A stretch of 18,267 nt of DNA, from the NCBI GenBank assembly GCA_004559845.1, contig SFWW01000018.1, positions 1 through 18,267 of the forward strand, in the 5' to 3' direction. The position numbers and the translations under genes were made by a program. The notes below the pieces were generated by a model that was not told where the DNA came from, made no database searches, and saw nothing but the letters and a program-made list of their open reading frames with translations. Numbering within the stretch: position 1 is the first letter of the stretch; each line of letters begins with the position of its first letter. Below, one piece after another: positions 1 through 7,753 of this stretch. Source of the stretch: a bacterium. Lineage in GTDB: Bacteria > Bacteroidota > Bacteroidia > Bacteroidales > Muribaculaceae.

Positions 1-1082
1 TATTTCAAAAATTTGCGGATGGCTGAGAGGGGGATGCCAAGGTTGAAATTGTCGCTGCCCACATATTTGGCAAAATTCACAGCCACCAGTTCGCCGTTGT
101 CGTTGAGCACGGGGCTTCCGCTGGAGCCTTGCACGGTGGCAATGTCGTAGAGCACGCGTTGCCCGTCGGGCTTTTGCGTAACCGCACCTTTGGTGAGCTG
201 CGACAGAATGCCTTGCTTGGTGTAGCCCAGGTCCACTCCGGCGTTATACCCAATCATATATAGCGGTGTGCCGATGGCGAGTTCGTCGTCAGCTTCAAAG
301 GGATTGAAAAAATAAGTATCCGCCGGGGTGACGCCGCTTTTGAGTTTGAGCAATGCCAAATCCACTTCCAAATTGCCAGAGGTGCGCACCACCTTGCACG
401 GATGCTTTTTCAAAAAGTCGGTTTCGCTCTGCGGTGTGGTGCCTTCAAATGCGATGCCTAATTCGCACACCGGAACGATTTCCATGCTTTGCGGGTCTTT
501 CATAAGTTCCAAATTGATCACCCCTTGTTGTGCCTCATCATATCGCCGCTGAAGGTCAGCCACCAGATCTTCGTAAAACTGTCGGCGTTGTTCATCGCCA
601 TCGCTCCAAATCAAATAGCCGTATTCATCATAATAGGGTGTGCACATATCCAATTCCAGTTGTGCTTCATTCAATTGCGATTGCAAATTGTCCATTTCAC
701 TGATGATGCCGGCTTGCACCGACGACACGATGGCAGCAAAATTCTCCTTCACCAGTTCCTTGTCGATGGGCGGCGAAGCCACATGCCGATTGGTGAGCAA
801 GGTGCCTTTATCGTCCACAAAAAAAGCGGTGCCAAAACTCACTGCCGAGTGCTGCACAATCTCTTCCTCGTCTTCGGTAAAATCCCGGAGCACACCTTCT
901 TCGTCTAATCCGGAGAAATAGCAAGTGTAGCCTGAGGGAAGCCTCAGCTCATAGTAGTGTTTGTTGATTACCATCACCACGCCCGATTTCTGTTCTTCAT
1001 AAAGCTGCTCGGGGGTCTTGGTGCACGCTGCCATAAGTAGCAACATCACCGGCAGCACACCCATACTTATATAATTTTTCAT
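1..1082 (-). CDS. trypsin-like serine protease lipoprotein
   Basis: Read from ATG at 1082 this frame is open for 360 codons; the last two window bases give TA, so the stop very probably lies on the edge and the protein is essentially complete. The N-terminus has a lysine, a hydrophobic stretch and a lipobox (LMAAC) with Cys20, so an exported lipoprotein is likely. The trypsin-fold triad can be read as His100 (TNRHVA), Asp241 (LEVDLALLKL) and Ser321 in a GSSGSP motif. Between His and Asp lies an unusually long, charged, coiled-coil-like insert (about 125-195). No PDZ domain is seen, unlike the HtrA protein encoded divergently next door. Family knowledge supports a periplasmic or outer-membrane-anchored protease; the substrate is unknown. 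It has its own upstream promoter candidate at 1114-1143. Confidence 0.85.
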   Translation of the reverse strand, partial: MKNYISMGVLPVMLLLMAACTKTPEQLYEEQKSGVVMVINKHYYELRLPSGYTCYFSGLDEEGVLRDFTEDEEEIVQHSAVSFGTAFFVDDKGTLLTNRHVASPPIDKELVKENFAAIVSSVQAGIISEMDNLQSQLNEAQLELDMCTPYYDEYGYLIWSDGDEQRRQFYEDLVADLQRRYDEAQQGVINLELMKDPQSMEIVPVCELGIAFEGTTPQSETDFLKKHPCKVVRTSGNLEVDLALLKLKSGVTPADTYFFNPFEADDELAIGTPLYMIGYNAGVDLGYTKQGILSQLTKGAVTQKPDGQRVLYDIATVQGSSGSPVLNDNGELVAVNFAKYVGSDNFNLGIPLSAIRKFLK

Positions 1083-1113
1083 ATCTTGTAAGGAGAATTA
1101 TTTTTCCACGCAC

Positions 1114-1143
1114 CAAATTTACTAAATTTTATCCATATCCAAG
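1114..1143 (-). promoter_or_regulatory. Bacteroidetes-type promoter for the lipoprotein protease
   Basis: On the minus strand a perfect -7 element TAAATTTG (1121-1114) is preceded after 18 bases by CTTG (1143-1140), a partial -33 element. The predicted start of transcription lies near 1108, leaving a short leader of about 25 bases before ATG at 1082. No Shine-Dalgarno sequence is visible. Confidence 0.5.
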
Positions 1144-1276
1144 CATTTACGCCTCGAATAATTTCGCACCGCTCCATTTCGCCGGCTTTTTCAGCCTTAA
1201 CATCGCACTTTTCGCTTAACGAATTTAAAAAGTGGAGCACATATTATTAATTTACTTTAAAAATGGGGACAAGACT

Positions 1277-1307
1277 ATTGACAATTTGAATTATTAGTGT
1301 ACTTTTG
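1277..1307 (+). promoter_or_regulatory. Bacteroidetes-type promoter for the HtrA protease
   Basis: ATTG (1277-1280), 19 bases, then TACTTTTG (1300-1307), a perfect fit to TAnnTTTG. Transcription would start near 1312, giving a leader of about 65 bases. The promoter lies back to back with that of the lipoprotein protease in the 296-base gap 1083-1378, which otherwise holds nothing recognisable apart from a small GGCT/AGCC hairpin near 1184-1196. Confidence 0.5.
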
Positions 1308-1378
1308 GGCAACTTTTCCAAAAGTTAAATTTTAACTATTGAATTTTTAAAACACGAAATAATTTAACATATTAAGCG

Positions 1379-2899
1379 ATGAAAAAGAGCAAAAAACTAA
1401 TTATCACTACTCTCACGAGTTCTGTGCTTTTAAGCGCCGTCACAGCTTATGGCGTTACAAAATCCTCTATGCAAGATGTGCTTATTTCTAATGGTGAACA
1501 AACCGAAGGCTTTGTCAAAACTGCCTCAAGAGGCCTCACCGGGCATCCTGATTTCACTGCCGTGGCAGAAAACACCATCAACTCTGTGGTTTCGATCAAA
1601 AACTACGCCAATGTGCGTCAACGCCAATACCAAGACTGGGGAGGCTTCGACCCGTTTGAGTTTTTCTTCGGTCCAAGCAGAGGTCAGCAAAACCGAAAGC
1701 AACAACAGCGTCAGCAAAAAAGCGACAATAATCCCCAACTCCAAGGCTCGGGCTCGGGAGTAATCATTAGCGAAGACGGCTACATCGTGACCAACAACCA
1801 CGTGGTGGAAGGCGCCGACAAACTCACCGTTACGCTCAACAACAACGACGAATACAGCGCTCGAGTGATTGGCACCGACGCTAACACCGATTTGGCTCTC
1901 ATCAAAATCACTCCCGAAAAAGGAAAAACTCTCGACCCTATCTCCTTTGGCAATAGCGATGATGTGAAGGTGGGCGAATGGGCTGTGGCTGTGGGCAACC
2001 CCTTTGGCTTCAATTCCACCGTCACCGCCGGCATCATTAGCGCAAAAGGCCGTGGCGTGAACGAGGGTAATATGGGCATCAAATCGTTTATACAGCACGA
2101 TGCCGCCGTGAATCCCGGCAATAGTGGAGGCGCTTTAGTAAACACCAACGGCGACCTTATCGGTATCAACACCATGATTTATTCTCAAACGGGCAACTAT
2201 GCCGGCATCTCATTTGCCGTGCCCAGCAATATCGTGAAGAAAATCGTGACCGACCTCAAGCAATACGGCACCGTGCAACGCGCTGTGCTCGGCATCAGCT
2301 ACGAAGAACTCAATGCCGAAAAGGCGAAAGAACACAAAATCACTGCCACCAAGGGCGGTATCTATGTGGCGAAAGTGAGCGACGAAAGCGCTGCAATGGA
2401 AGCCGGCATCAAGGAAGGCGACGTGATTGTGAAGCTCAATGGCGTGGATGTGAAAAATAGTGGAGAAATGCAAGAAGAAATGAGCAAACTCCGCCCGGGC
2501 GATAAGGCTACCATCAGCTTCTATCGCGACAACAAACTCAAAACCACTACCGTTACTTTCAAAAACGACCAAGGCAACACCAACATCACCAAGAGCTCCG
2601 ATTTCACCTCTTTGGGCTGCGCTTTCATGACGCTCACCGCTAAAGAAAAAGAGGAACTCCATATCACCAACGGTGTGAAGGTGGTGGGACTGAAAGATGG
2701 CAAATTTAAAGCCAACGGCATCAAAAACGGACTGGTGATTACCCAAATCAACGACCAAGCCGTGAATAGCAGCGACGATGTGGAAGAAATCTACCGCAGC
2801 ATCATGAAGTCGTCTGACGACAAAGTGATGATTATTAAGGGCTTCTACGAAGTGGGTAGAAAAGTGTACATCGCCGTTAACATCGCCGACGAAGAATAA
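1379..2899 (+). CDS. degP: HtrA/DegP-family periplasmic serine protease with two PDZ domains
   Basis: A 506-residue protein with a Sec signal-like N-terminus (basic MKKSKK then a hydrophobic stretch to about residue 27). The protease domain carries the full triad: His141 (TNNHVV), Asp171 (NTDLALI) and Ser249 (GNSGGA). A Gln- and Arg-rich flexible segment at about 78-122 sits where the LA loop of HtrA proteins lies. Two PDZ domains follow, about 302-397 and 405-500; the second lacks several usual residues. Length, order and motifs match Bacteroidetes HtrA proteins, which degrade or refold damaged envelope proteins in the periplasm. It is divergent from another protease gene and is closed by a strong terminator, so it is probably monocistronic. 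DegP versus DegQ naming cannot be settled from sequence alone. Confidence 0.95.
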   Translation: MKKSKKLIITTLTSSVLLSAVTAYGVTKSSMQDVLISNGEQTEGFVKTASRGLTGHPDFTAVAENTINSVVSIKNYANVRQRQYQDWGGFDPFEFFFGPSRGQQNRKQQQRQQKSDNNPQLQGSGSGVIISEDGYIVTNNHVVEGADKLTVTLNNNDEYSARVIGTDANTDLALIKITPEKGKTLDPISFGNSDDVKVGEWAVAVGNPFGFNSTVTAGIISAKGRGVNEGNMGIKSFIQHDAAVNPGNSGGALVNTNGDLIGINTMIYSQTGNYAGISFAVPSNIVKKIVTDLKQYGTVQRAVLGISYEELNAEKAKEHKITATKGGIYVAKVSDESAAMEAGIKEGDVIVKLNGVDVKNSGEMQEEMSKLRPGDKATISFYRDNKLKTTTVTFKNDQGNTNITKSSDFTSLGCAFMTLTAKEKEELHITNGVKVVGLKDGKFKANGIKNGLVITQINDQAVNSSDDVEEIYRSIMKSSDDKVMIIKGFYEVGRKVYIAVNIADEE

Positions 2900-2924
2900 T
2901 CCCCCCTCTTGCCCAACGCATAAA

Positions 2925-2957
2925 GCAGACGCCAAATCCCGGCGTCTGCTTTTTTTT
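2925..2957 (+). terminator. rho-independent terminator of htrA
   Basis: GCAGACGCC (2925-2933), 7-base loop, GGCGTCTGC (2941-2949), then eight T (2950-2957). The stem is perfect over 9 pairs and extends through A-T pairs. It lies 25 bases after the htrA stop. Confidence 0.95.
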
Positions 2958-3164
2958 GCACTAAAACCACCATTTTTTTAATAAAAAATCATAAAAGCCA
3001 CACATTTACAACTGCTTTGCCCATTTTGGCACAATTTTTGCGAATTTATAATATATAGATTAGCAATGTGCCCACACGTCAATTGTATCAAATTCCGGCG
3101 AGCGTAGCAAAACGCTCTCTTCTGAAAAATCCATCTTAATTAACCCATCAAAATTCAACATACT

Positions 3165-4022
3165 ATGCGACAACTCAAAATCGGTAATTCCATCACACTT
3201 CGCCAACCCGTGCTCCACACCTACCTCTATGAAATCAGCAAAATAGAAATGATTTCTCCGGAAGAGGAAGTGAGCTTGGCGCAAAAAATCAAACAAGGCA
3301 ACACACAAGCACTCGAAAAACTAATCACCGCCAATCTGCGATTCGTGGTGTCGGTGGCAAAAATGTACCAACACAAAGGACTCAGCCTCTGCGACCTTAT
3401 CAACGAAGGCAACATCGGACTCATTAAAGCCGCACACAAATTCGACCTCACATTCGGATTCAAATTCATTTCCTATGCCGTGTGGTGGATTCGACAAGCC
3501 ATTCTTCAAGCCATTGCCGAAAAATCGCGATTAATCCGCATTCCATCCAATCAAGTGAACACTATCACCGGCATCAATAAAGCCATCAACGAATTCGAAC
3601 TTCGACACCAACGACGACCCTCGCAGCAAGAGCTGGCAGATTTGCTCGCCACCGATGTGAGCCAAATCCAAAAGTCGATGAGCGCACCCACCTCCACCGT
3701 GTGGCTCGATGCCCCACTGAGCGACGACGACCCGCATTCCTCCAATCTGCTCAATGTGCTCACCGGCGACGCATTGCCATCCACCGATGCCGAGATTGAA
3801 CAAGAAGACCTCCGAAAAGAAATCATGCAAGCACTCAGCACCCTCTCAATTCGCGACCAAGGCATCTTGCGCCGCGCCTTTGGCATAGGATGCCCCGAAA
3901 TGACTCTCGAAGAAATCAGCGAACACTATCATCTCACACGCGAACACGTACGCCAAATCAAAGAGCGCGCCATTCGCAAGCTACGCACCACCAAAAGCAA
4001 ACACCTTAAAGGCTTCATCTAA
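3165..4022 (+). CDS. second primary-type (RpoD-like) sigma factor, diverged paralogue
   Basis: A 285-residue sigma-70 family protein that begins MRQLKI like the housekeeping copy encoded next (4298-5155) and has the same length and domain order: regions 1.2 to 2 (about 18-130), 3 (about 135-175) and 4 (about 220-280), with no acidic region 1.1. The core WWIRQ and EMTLEE motifs are kept. It differs at positions that normally touch DNA. The region 2.3 stretch has Phe97 where the other copy has Arg98 (FGFKF versus RGFKF), region 2.4 reads RLIRIPSNQV instead of RIVRLPLNQV, and the region 4.2 helix reads TREHVRQ with His261 instead of Arg260. It probably directs RNA polymerase to altered or alternative promoters (inference). 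I found no convincing promoter in 2958-3164. ATG 3165 fits the shared N-terminus. Confidence 0.9.
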   Translation: MRQLKIGNSITLRQPVLHTYLYEISKIEMISPEEEVSLAQKIKQGNTQALEKLITANLRFVVSVAKMYQHKGLSLCDLINEGNIGLIKAAHKFDLTFGFKFISYAVWWIRQAILQAIAEKSRLIRIPSNQVNTITGINKAINEFELRHQRRPSQQELADLLATDVSQIQKSMSAPTSTVWLDAPLSDDDPHSSNLLNVLTGDALPSTDAEIEQEDLRKEIMQALSTLSIRDQGILRRAFGIGCPEMTLEEISEHYHLTREHVRQIKERAIRKLRTTKSKHLKGFI

Positions 4023-4055
4023 GCAGCAAATGGCTGCCCCCGGGAAACATCATGC

Positions 4056-4095
4056 AGGCGCAGTTTTATTTCGGTGATACCGACTTTTTCTCGGC
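4056..4095 (+). repeat. dispersed 40-base hairpin repeat, copy A
   Basis: This segment matches the minus strand of 15658-15697 without gaps at 34 of 40 positions by my hand alignment. Its core is CGGT-GAT-ACCG (4072-4082) followed by AC and five T, so it resembles a small terminator and lies 34 bases after the stop of the first sigma gene. In the other copy the closing stem pair T-A is C-G, a compensating change. The wider stretch 4023-4190 is GC-richer than the AT-rich DNA after it and could fold further: GCTGCCC near 4033 with GGGCAGC near 4137, and ACGGTG near 4096 with CACCGT near 4130. Confidence 0.6.
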
Positions 4096-4266
4096 TACGG
4101 TGAGGGATGTGAGTGGTGAGCAAAGCGAGCCACCGTGGGCAGCAAGTGGCTACTTCTTCATCTGCTTAACTTCAGAAACTTGAGTTAATCATTAAAAAAA
4201 CAAAAAAAATGCCCCCTTTTTTGAACATTCTTCAAATTCTATTATTCATATTTGAAAAATAATTTA

Positions 4267-4274
4267 TAATTTTG
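4267..4274 (+). promoter_or_regulatory. rpoD: -7 element upstream of rpoD
   Basis: TAATTTTG is a perfect TAnnTTTG match placed 23 bases before ATG 4298. A good -33 element at the usual spacing is not visible, so this is weaker than the promoters at 5345 and 7692. It suggests that rpoD is transcribed separately from the upstream sigma gene. Confidence 0.4.
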
Positions 4275-4297
4275 TAGGCTCTAAACTCTATAAATTA

Positions 4298-5155
4298 ATG
4301 AGACAACTTAAGATTACAAAGTCGATTACCAACCGTGAAAGTGCTTCACTGGATAAGTATCTGCAGGAAATTGGGCGAAAAGACCTCATTACTGTGGACG
4401 AAGAAGTGGAACTCGCACAAAAAATCAAACAAGGTGATCAGGCTGCTCTCGACAAACTTGTAAGCGCGAATCTCCGATTTGTAGTATCTGTGGCAAAACA
4501 GTACCAAAACCAAGGATTAAGTCTGCCCGACTTAATCGACGAAGGTAACCTCGGCCTGATTAAGGCAGCCCAGAAATTCGACGAAACTCGTGGCTTCAAG
4601 TTCATCTCTTACGCCGTATGGTGGATTCGCCAATCCATTCTACAAGCATTGGCTGAACAATCGCGCATCGTCAGACTGCCACTCAACCAGGTGGGCTCGC
4701 TCAACAAAATTGGAAAAGCACTTCAGCGATTCGAACAAGAAAACGAACGACGTCCATCGCCCATGGAATTGGCGGAACAGCTTGACGTGCCCGTGGAAAA
4801 AATTGCCGACACCATGAAAGTGTCCGGACGACATGTGTCGGTCGACGCACCATTTGTGGATGGAGAAGACAACAGCTTGCTCGACGTTCTACCCAATGAA
4901 GACTCCCCCATGGCAGATTCTTCACTCAATCAGGAATCTCTTTCCAAAGAAGTGAACAGAGCACTCGAACAGTTGAATCCTCGCGAACGCGACATCTTGA
5001 AGATGTTCTTTGGCATCGGATGCCAAGAAATGACTCTTGAAGAAATCGGAGCGAAATTCGACCTCACCCGCGAACGCGTGCGCCAAATCAAGGAAAAGGC
5101 TATTCGTCGCCTCAAAGGTCAAAAGAGTAAACTCCTCAAATCCTATTTGGGATAA
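4298..5155 (+). CDS. rpoD: primary (housekeeping) sigma factor RpoD
   Basis: A 285-residue sigma-70 protein of the short Bacteroidetes primary type, lacking region 1.1. Region 2 carries NLRFVVSVAK (about 58-67) and RGFKFISYAVWWIRQ (98-112), which melt and read the -10 region. Region 3 spans about 135-175. Region 4 carries EMTLEEIGAKFDLTRERVRQ (243-262), the helix-turn-helix for the upstream promoter element. All expected conserved residues are present, in contrast to the diverged copy immediately upstream. It directs core RNA polymerase to most promoters, presumably the TTTG/TAnnTTTG type seen repeatedly in this window. A terminator follows within 35 bases, so it is probably the last gene of its transcript. 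Confidence 0.95.
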   Translation: MRQLKITKSITNRESASLDKYLQEIGRKDLITVDEEVELAQKIKQGDQAALDKLVSANLRFVVSVAKQYQNQGLSLPDLIDEGNLGLIKAAQKFDETRGFKFISYAVWWIRQSILQALAEQSRIVRLPLNQVGSLNKIGKALQRFEQENERRPSPMELAEQLDVPVEKIADTMKVSGRHVSVDAPFVDGEDNSLLDVLPNEDSPMADSSLNQESLSKEVNRALEQLNPRERDILKMFFGIGCQEMTLEEIGAKFDLTRERVRQIKEKAIRRLKGQKSKLLKSYLG

Positions 5156-5189
5156 CATTCAAGCAAAACTACCAGAAAAAAAGAATTTT

Positions 5190-5227
5190 CCGCTCCGAGC
5201 CTTTTACGCCACTCGGAGCGGCTTTTT
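5190..5227 (+). terminator. rho-independent terminator of rpoD
   Basis: CCGCTCCGAG (5190-5199), 12-base loop, CTCGGAGCGG (5212-5221), then C and five T. The perfect 10-pair GC-rich stem lies 34 bases after the rpoD stop. Confidence 0.92.
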
Positions 5228-5344
5228 ATTCTCCACCACACAACGCCCCCTCTCGCATCCACCCATCATCCACCGTATCTTCGCCCCCCCAAAAAAAGCC
5301 ATACCCATATACCACAAAAGTGCTTCGAAGCGAATACACAAGAT

Positions 5345-5375
5345 TTTGGAATTTAAGCAATTATTATTACCTTTG
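5345..5375 (+). promoter_or_regulatory. Bacteroidetes-type promoter for the LeuA/CimA-family gene
   Basis: TTTG (5345-5348), exactly 19 bases, then TACCTTTG (5368-5375). Both elements match the group consensus perfectly, the best promoter in the window. Predicted transcription start is near 5381, so the leader before ATG 5394 is only about 12 bases and has no Shine-Dalgarno sequence. Confidence 0.75.
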
Positions 5376-5393
5376 TGTGCTAATTTGGATTAA

Positions 5394-6974
5394 ATGAGCT
5401 CACTATTCGGAAAAATACTCGACACACGCCCTAAGCCAAACGAGGCTGTGGGGCACATTGAACTGCTCGACACCACCCTCCGCGATGGCGAGCAAACTTC
5501 CGGTGTGAGTTTTTCCACCGCCGAAAAATTGAGCATCGCGCGTATGGTGCTCACCAATCTGCGGGTGCCACGCATCGAAATCGGCAGTTGCCACGTGTCG
5601 ATGGGAGAATTTGAAGCGGCAAAATCCATTTGCCAATGGGCTGCCGACAACGGCCACCTCCACCGCGTGGAAATTCTCGGTTTTATCGACGGTGGCAAAT
5701 CGGTGGAATGGGTAAAAAAGGTGGGAGGAAAGGTAATCAACCTCTTAGTGAAGGGCTCGGAAAGGCATTGCCACCTGCAATTGGGCAAAACACTCGAAGA
5801 GCATTGCCACGACATTATACAAGAAGTGAACTTGGCTCACAGCAAAGGGCTGAAGGTGAATCTCTATTTGGAAGACTGGTCGAATGGCGTACGCGCCTCA
5901 AAGCACTATCTCTACAAATTGATGGACTCGCTGAAAACCCTACCCATTGAGCGCTTTATGCTCGCCGACACGCTGGGCATCATGAACCCCAATCAAGTGT
6001 ATGAATATTGCAAACGAATGGTGAATCGCTACCCCGAACTCCATTTCGATTTCCACGGACACAACGACTACGACCTTGCCACCAGCAATGCCTTCGCAGC
6101 CGGATTGGTGGGCATAAAGGGTATTCACTGCACCATTAATGGATTGGGCGAACGTGCCGGAAATGCGCCTTTAGCGAGCGTGGTGCCGATGGTGCACGAC
6201 ATGCTCCACATGACCACCGGAATCGATGAAAAACAAATCTATAAGGTGAGCCACATCGTGGAATCGTTTTCGGGCGTGGTGGTGGCACAAAATGAGCCTA
6301 TCATCGGCGAAAACGTGTTTACACAAACCGCCGGACTGCATGCCGATGGCGACCGCAAAAATGAGCTCTACTACAATCAGCTCCTTCCCGAACGATTCGG
6401 CAGAAAACGAGAATATGCACTCGGCAAACTCTCCGGGCAAGCCTCTATCAACGAAAATTTGCTGGAATTGGGCATTCAGTTGGGCAAAAAATATGTGCAG
6501 AAGGTAACCGAAAGAATCGTGCAATTGGGCGATAAAAAGGAAATTGTGACCCAAGACGACTTGCCCTACATTGTGGCTGATATCGTGAAGCACGACACGA
6601 TGATTAATAAGGTGAAAATCGTGAACTATTCGCTCAATATGTCGCACGGACTCCACCCCACTGCCACCGTGAAACTCGAAGTGGATGGCAAAGAATACGA
6701 ACAAAGCGCCTATGGCGACGGACAATTCGATGCCTTTATCAAAACCATCAAAAAAATTTACACCAATAATCTGAAACGCGAATTGCCACGCCTCACCAAC
6801 TACACCGTGAGCATCCCGCCACACGGCAGCACCGATGCTTTGGTGATGACCAACATCACCTGGAACTATAATGGACGCATTATCAAAACTCGCGGACTCG
6901 AAGTGGATCAAATTGAGGCAGCTTTGCAAGCCACTATCAAAATGCTCAACATCATTGAAGGCATAAGGGAATAA
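5394..6974 (+). CDS. 2-isopropylmalate / citramalate synthase family enzyme
   Basis: A 526-residue protein of the DRE-TIM metallolyase superfamily. The barrel begins at LLDTTLRDGEQ (catalytic Arg30, Asp31) and carries the metal-binding HGHND (221-225) and the family signature GLGERAGNAPL (250-260), then GLHADG (314-319). A linker leads to a C-terminal LeuA-type regulatory domain (about 405-520) with GDGQFDA (441-447), the segment that forms the feedback-inhibitor site in relatives. The enzyme condenses acetyl-CoA with a 2-oxo acid, giving 2-isopropylmalate (leucine) or citramalate (isoleucine precursor). Substrate choice cannot be decided by eye, and no other leu or ilv gene is in the window. 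A strong promoter precedes it, and the next gene follows after 67 bases on the same strand. Confidence 0.9.
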   Translation: MSSLFGKILDTRPKPNEAVGHIELLDTTLRDGEQTSGVSFSTAEKLSIARMVLTNLRVPRIEIGSCHVSMGEFEAAKSICQWAADNGHLHRVEILGFIDGGKSVEWVKKVGGKVINLLVKGSERHCHLQLGKTLEEHCHDIIQEVNLAHSKGLKVNLYLEDWSNGVRASKHYLYKLMDSLKTLPIERFMLADTLGIMNPNQVYEYCKRMVNRYPELHFDFHGHNDYDLATSNAFAAGLVGIKGIHCTINGLGERAGNAPLASVVPMVHDMLHMTTGIDEKQIYKVSHIVESFSGVVVAQNEPIIGENVFTQTAGLHADGDRKNELYYNQLLPERFGRKREYALGKLSGQASINENLLELGIQLGKKYVQKVTERIVQLGDKKEIVTQDDLPYIVADIVKHDTMINKVKIVNYSLNMSHGLHPTATVKLEVDGKEYEQSAYGDGQFDAFIKTIKKIYTNNLKRELPRLTNYTVSIPPHGSTDALVMTNITWNYNGRIIKTRGLEVDQIEAALQATIKMLNIIEGIRE

Positions 6975-7041
6975 CTTTTTTTTGAGGATGCCATGCAACT
7001 TTTTGTGCACTCATTGCGTCTAAACAGAAAAACGAAACACA

Positions 7042-7590
7042 ATGGACACATTAGCAACACTGACCATATTCTCTTTCCCATTGATATTTCTGCTTCACGA
7101 AGTGGAAGAAATGATTGTGCAACGGAGTTGGATACTGCGCCACCAATCGCATGTGGTGGCTAAATTCCCCTTCACAAAAGGAATCATGAGCCACCTTGCT
7201 CGACTCAATCCCGTGGCCTTCGGCATAGCGGTGGCAGAAGAATACCTCATCGTGTTTATCGCCACATTAGGCTTTCTGTGCTATGGCGAAGAATTGATGA
7301 TGAATTGGATTTGGATAGGCGTGGTGGGGGCATTTTCGCTCCATTTGCTCATCCATTGCGCACAAGCCATTGCTCTGCGTGCCTACACCCCCGGACTACT
7401 GAGCGCCATCATATTGATCCCCTATTGCTGCTACGTGATGCTTGCCATAGCCGACATCTACCCCGCCGGCGGTATTCTTTTCGCCACCATTGCCGGAAGT
7501 ATAGGAGCCGCCACCAATCTGCTCATCGCCCACAAACTGGGCATTACGGTGAGCAAACGCACCGGCATCCACACCTACCGCCTCCTCTAA
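7042..7590 (+). CDS. HXXEE-family integral membrane protein
   Basis: A 182-residue, strongly hydrophobic protein with about four to five membrane segments (roughly 5-20, 60-80, 88-110, 117-135 and 140-165). His19-Glu20-Val21-Glu22-Glu23 in LLHEVEEM is the motif that names the HXXEE domain family, and a second EE pair (about 66-67) and HLLIH (about 100) add further possible metal ligands. The function of the family is not known to me; the conserved His and Glu next to the membrane suggest metal binding or catalysis (inference). It follows the LeuA/CimA-type gene after 67 bases without a terminator between them, so co-transcription is likely, though no functional link is obvious. Confidence 0.8.
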   Translation: MDTLATLTIFSFPLIFLLHEVEEMIVQRSWILRHQSHVVAKFPFTKGIMSHLARLNPVAFGIAVAEEYLIVFIATLGFLCYGEELMMNWIWIGVVGAFSLHLLIHCAQAIALRAYTPGLLSAIILIPYCCYVMLAIADIYPAGGILFATIAGSIGAATNLLIAHKLGITVSKRTGIHTYRLL

Positions 7591-7691
7591 CCCGCCCCTA
7601 ACAACTGATACATAGCAACTTGAATCCCGCCAAGCAAAGCCCAAGAGCCACAGTGTGGATGGGTAATGGCTATAATATTTGGCTTGCCCAC

Positions 7692-7722
7692 ATTGATATT
7701 TCGCAGAATTTCACTATTTTTG
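7692..7722 (+). promoter_or_regulatory. Bacteroidetes-type promoter for pyrK-pyrD
   Basis: ATTG (7692-7695), 19 bases, then TATTTTTG (7715-7722), a perfect -7 match. Transcription would start near 7728, about 25 bases before ATG 7754. No attenuator or riboswitch-like structure is evident in the short leader. Confidence 0.6.
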
Positions 7723-7753
7723 TGCATCAATTACCCTCATGCACTAAAAAACT

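Noticed and set aside
4052..4183. 43-codon frame containing repeat copy A (AQFYFGDTDFFSA)
   Set aside because: The matching stretch in copy B is preceded at once by an in-frame stop and then diverges, and the stem covaries, so a nucleic-acid structure explains the similarity better than a peptide.
6171..7010. Minus-strand open frame (279 codons) opposite the LeuA/CimA-family gene
   Set aside because: His- and Phe-rich shadow of a well-supported enzyme; no motif or promoter.
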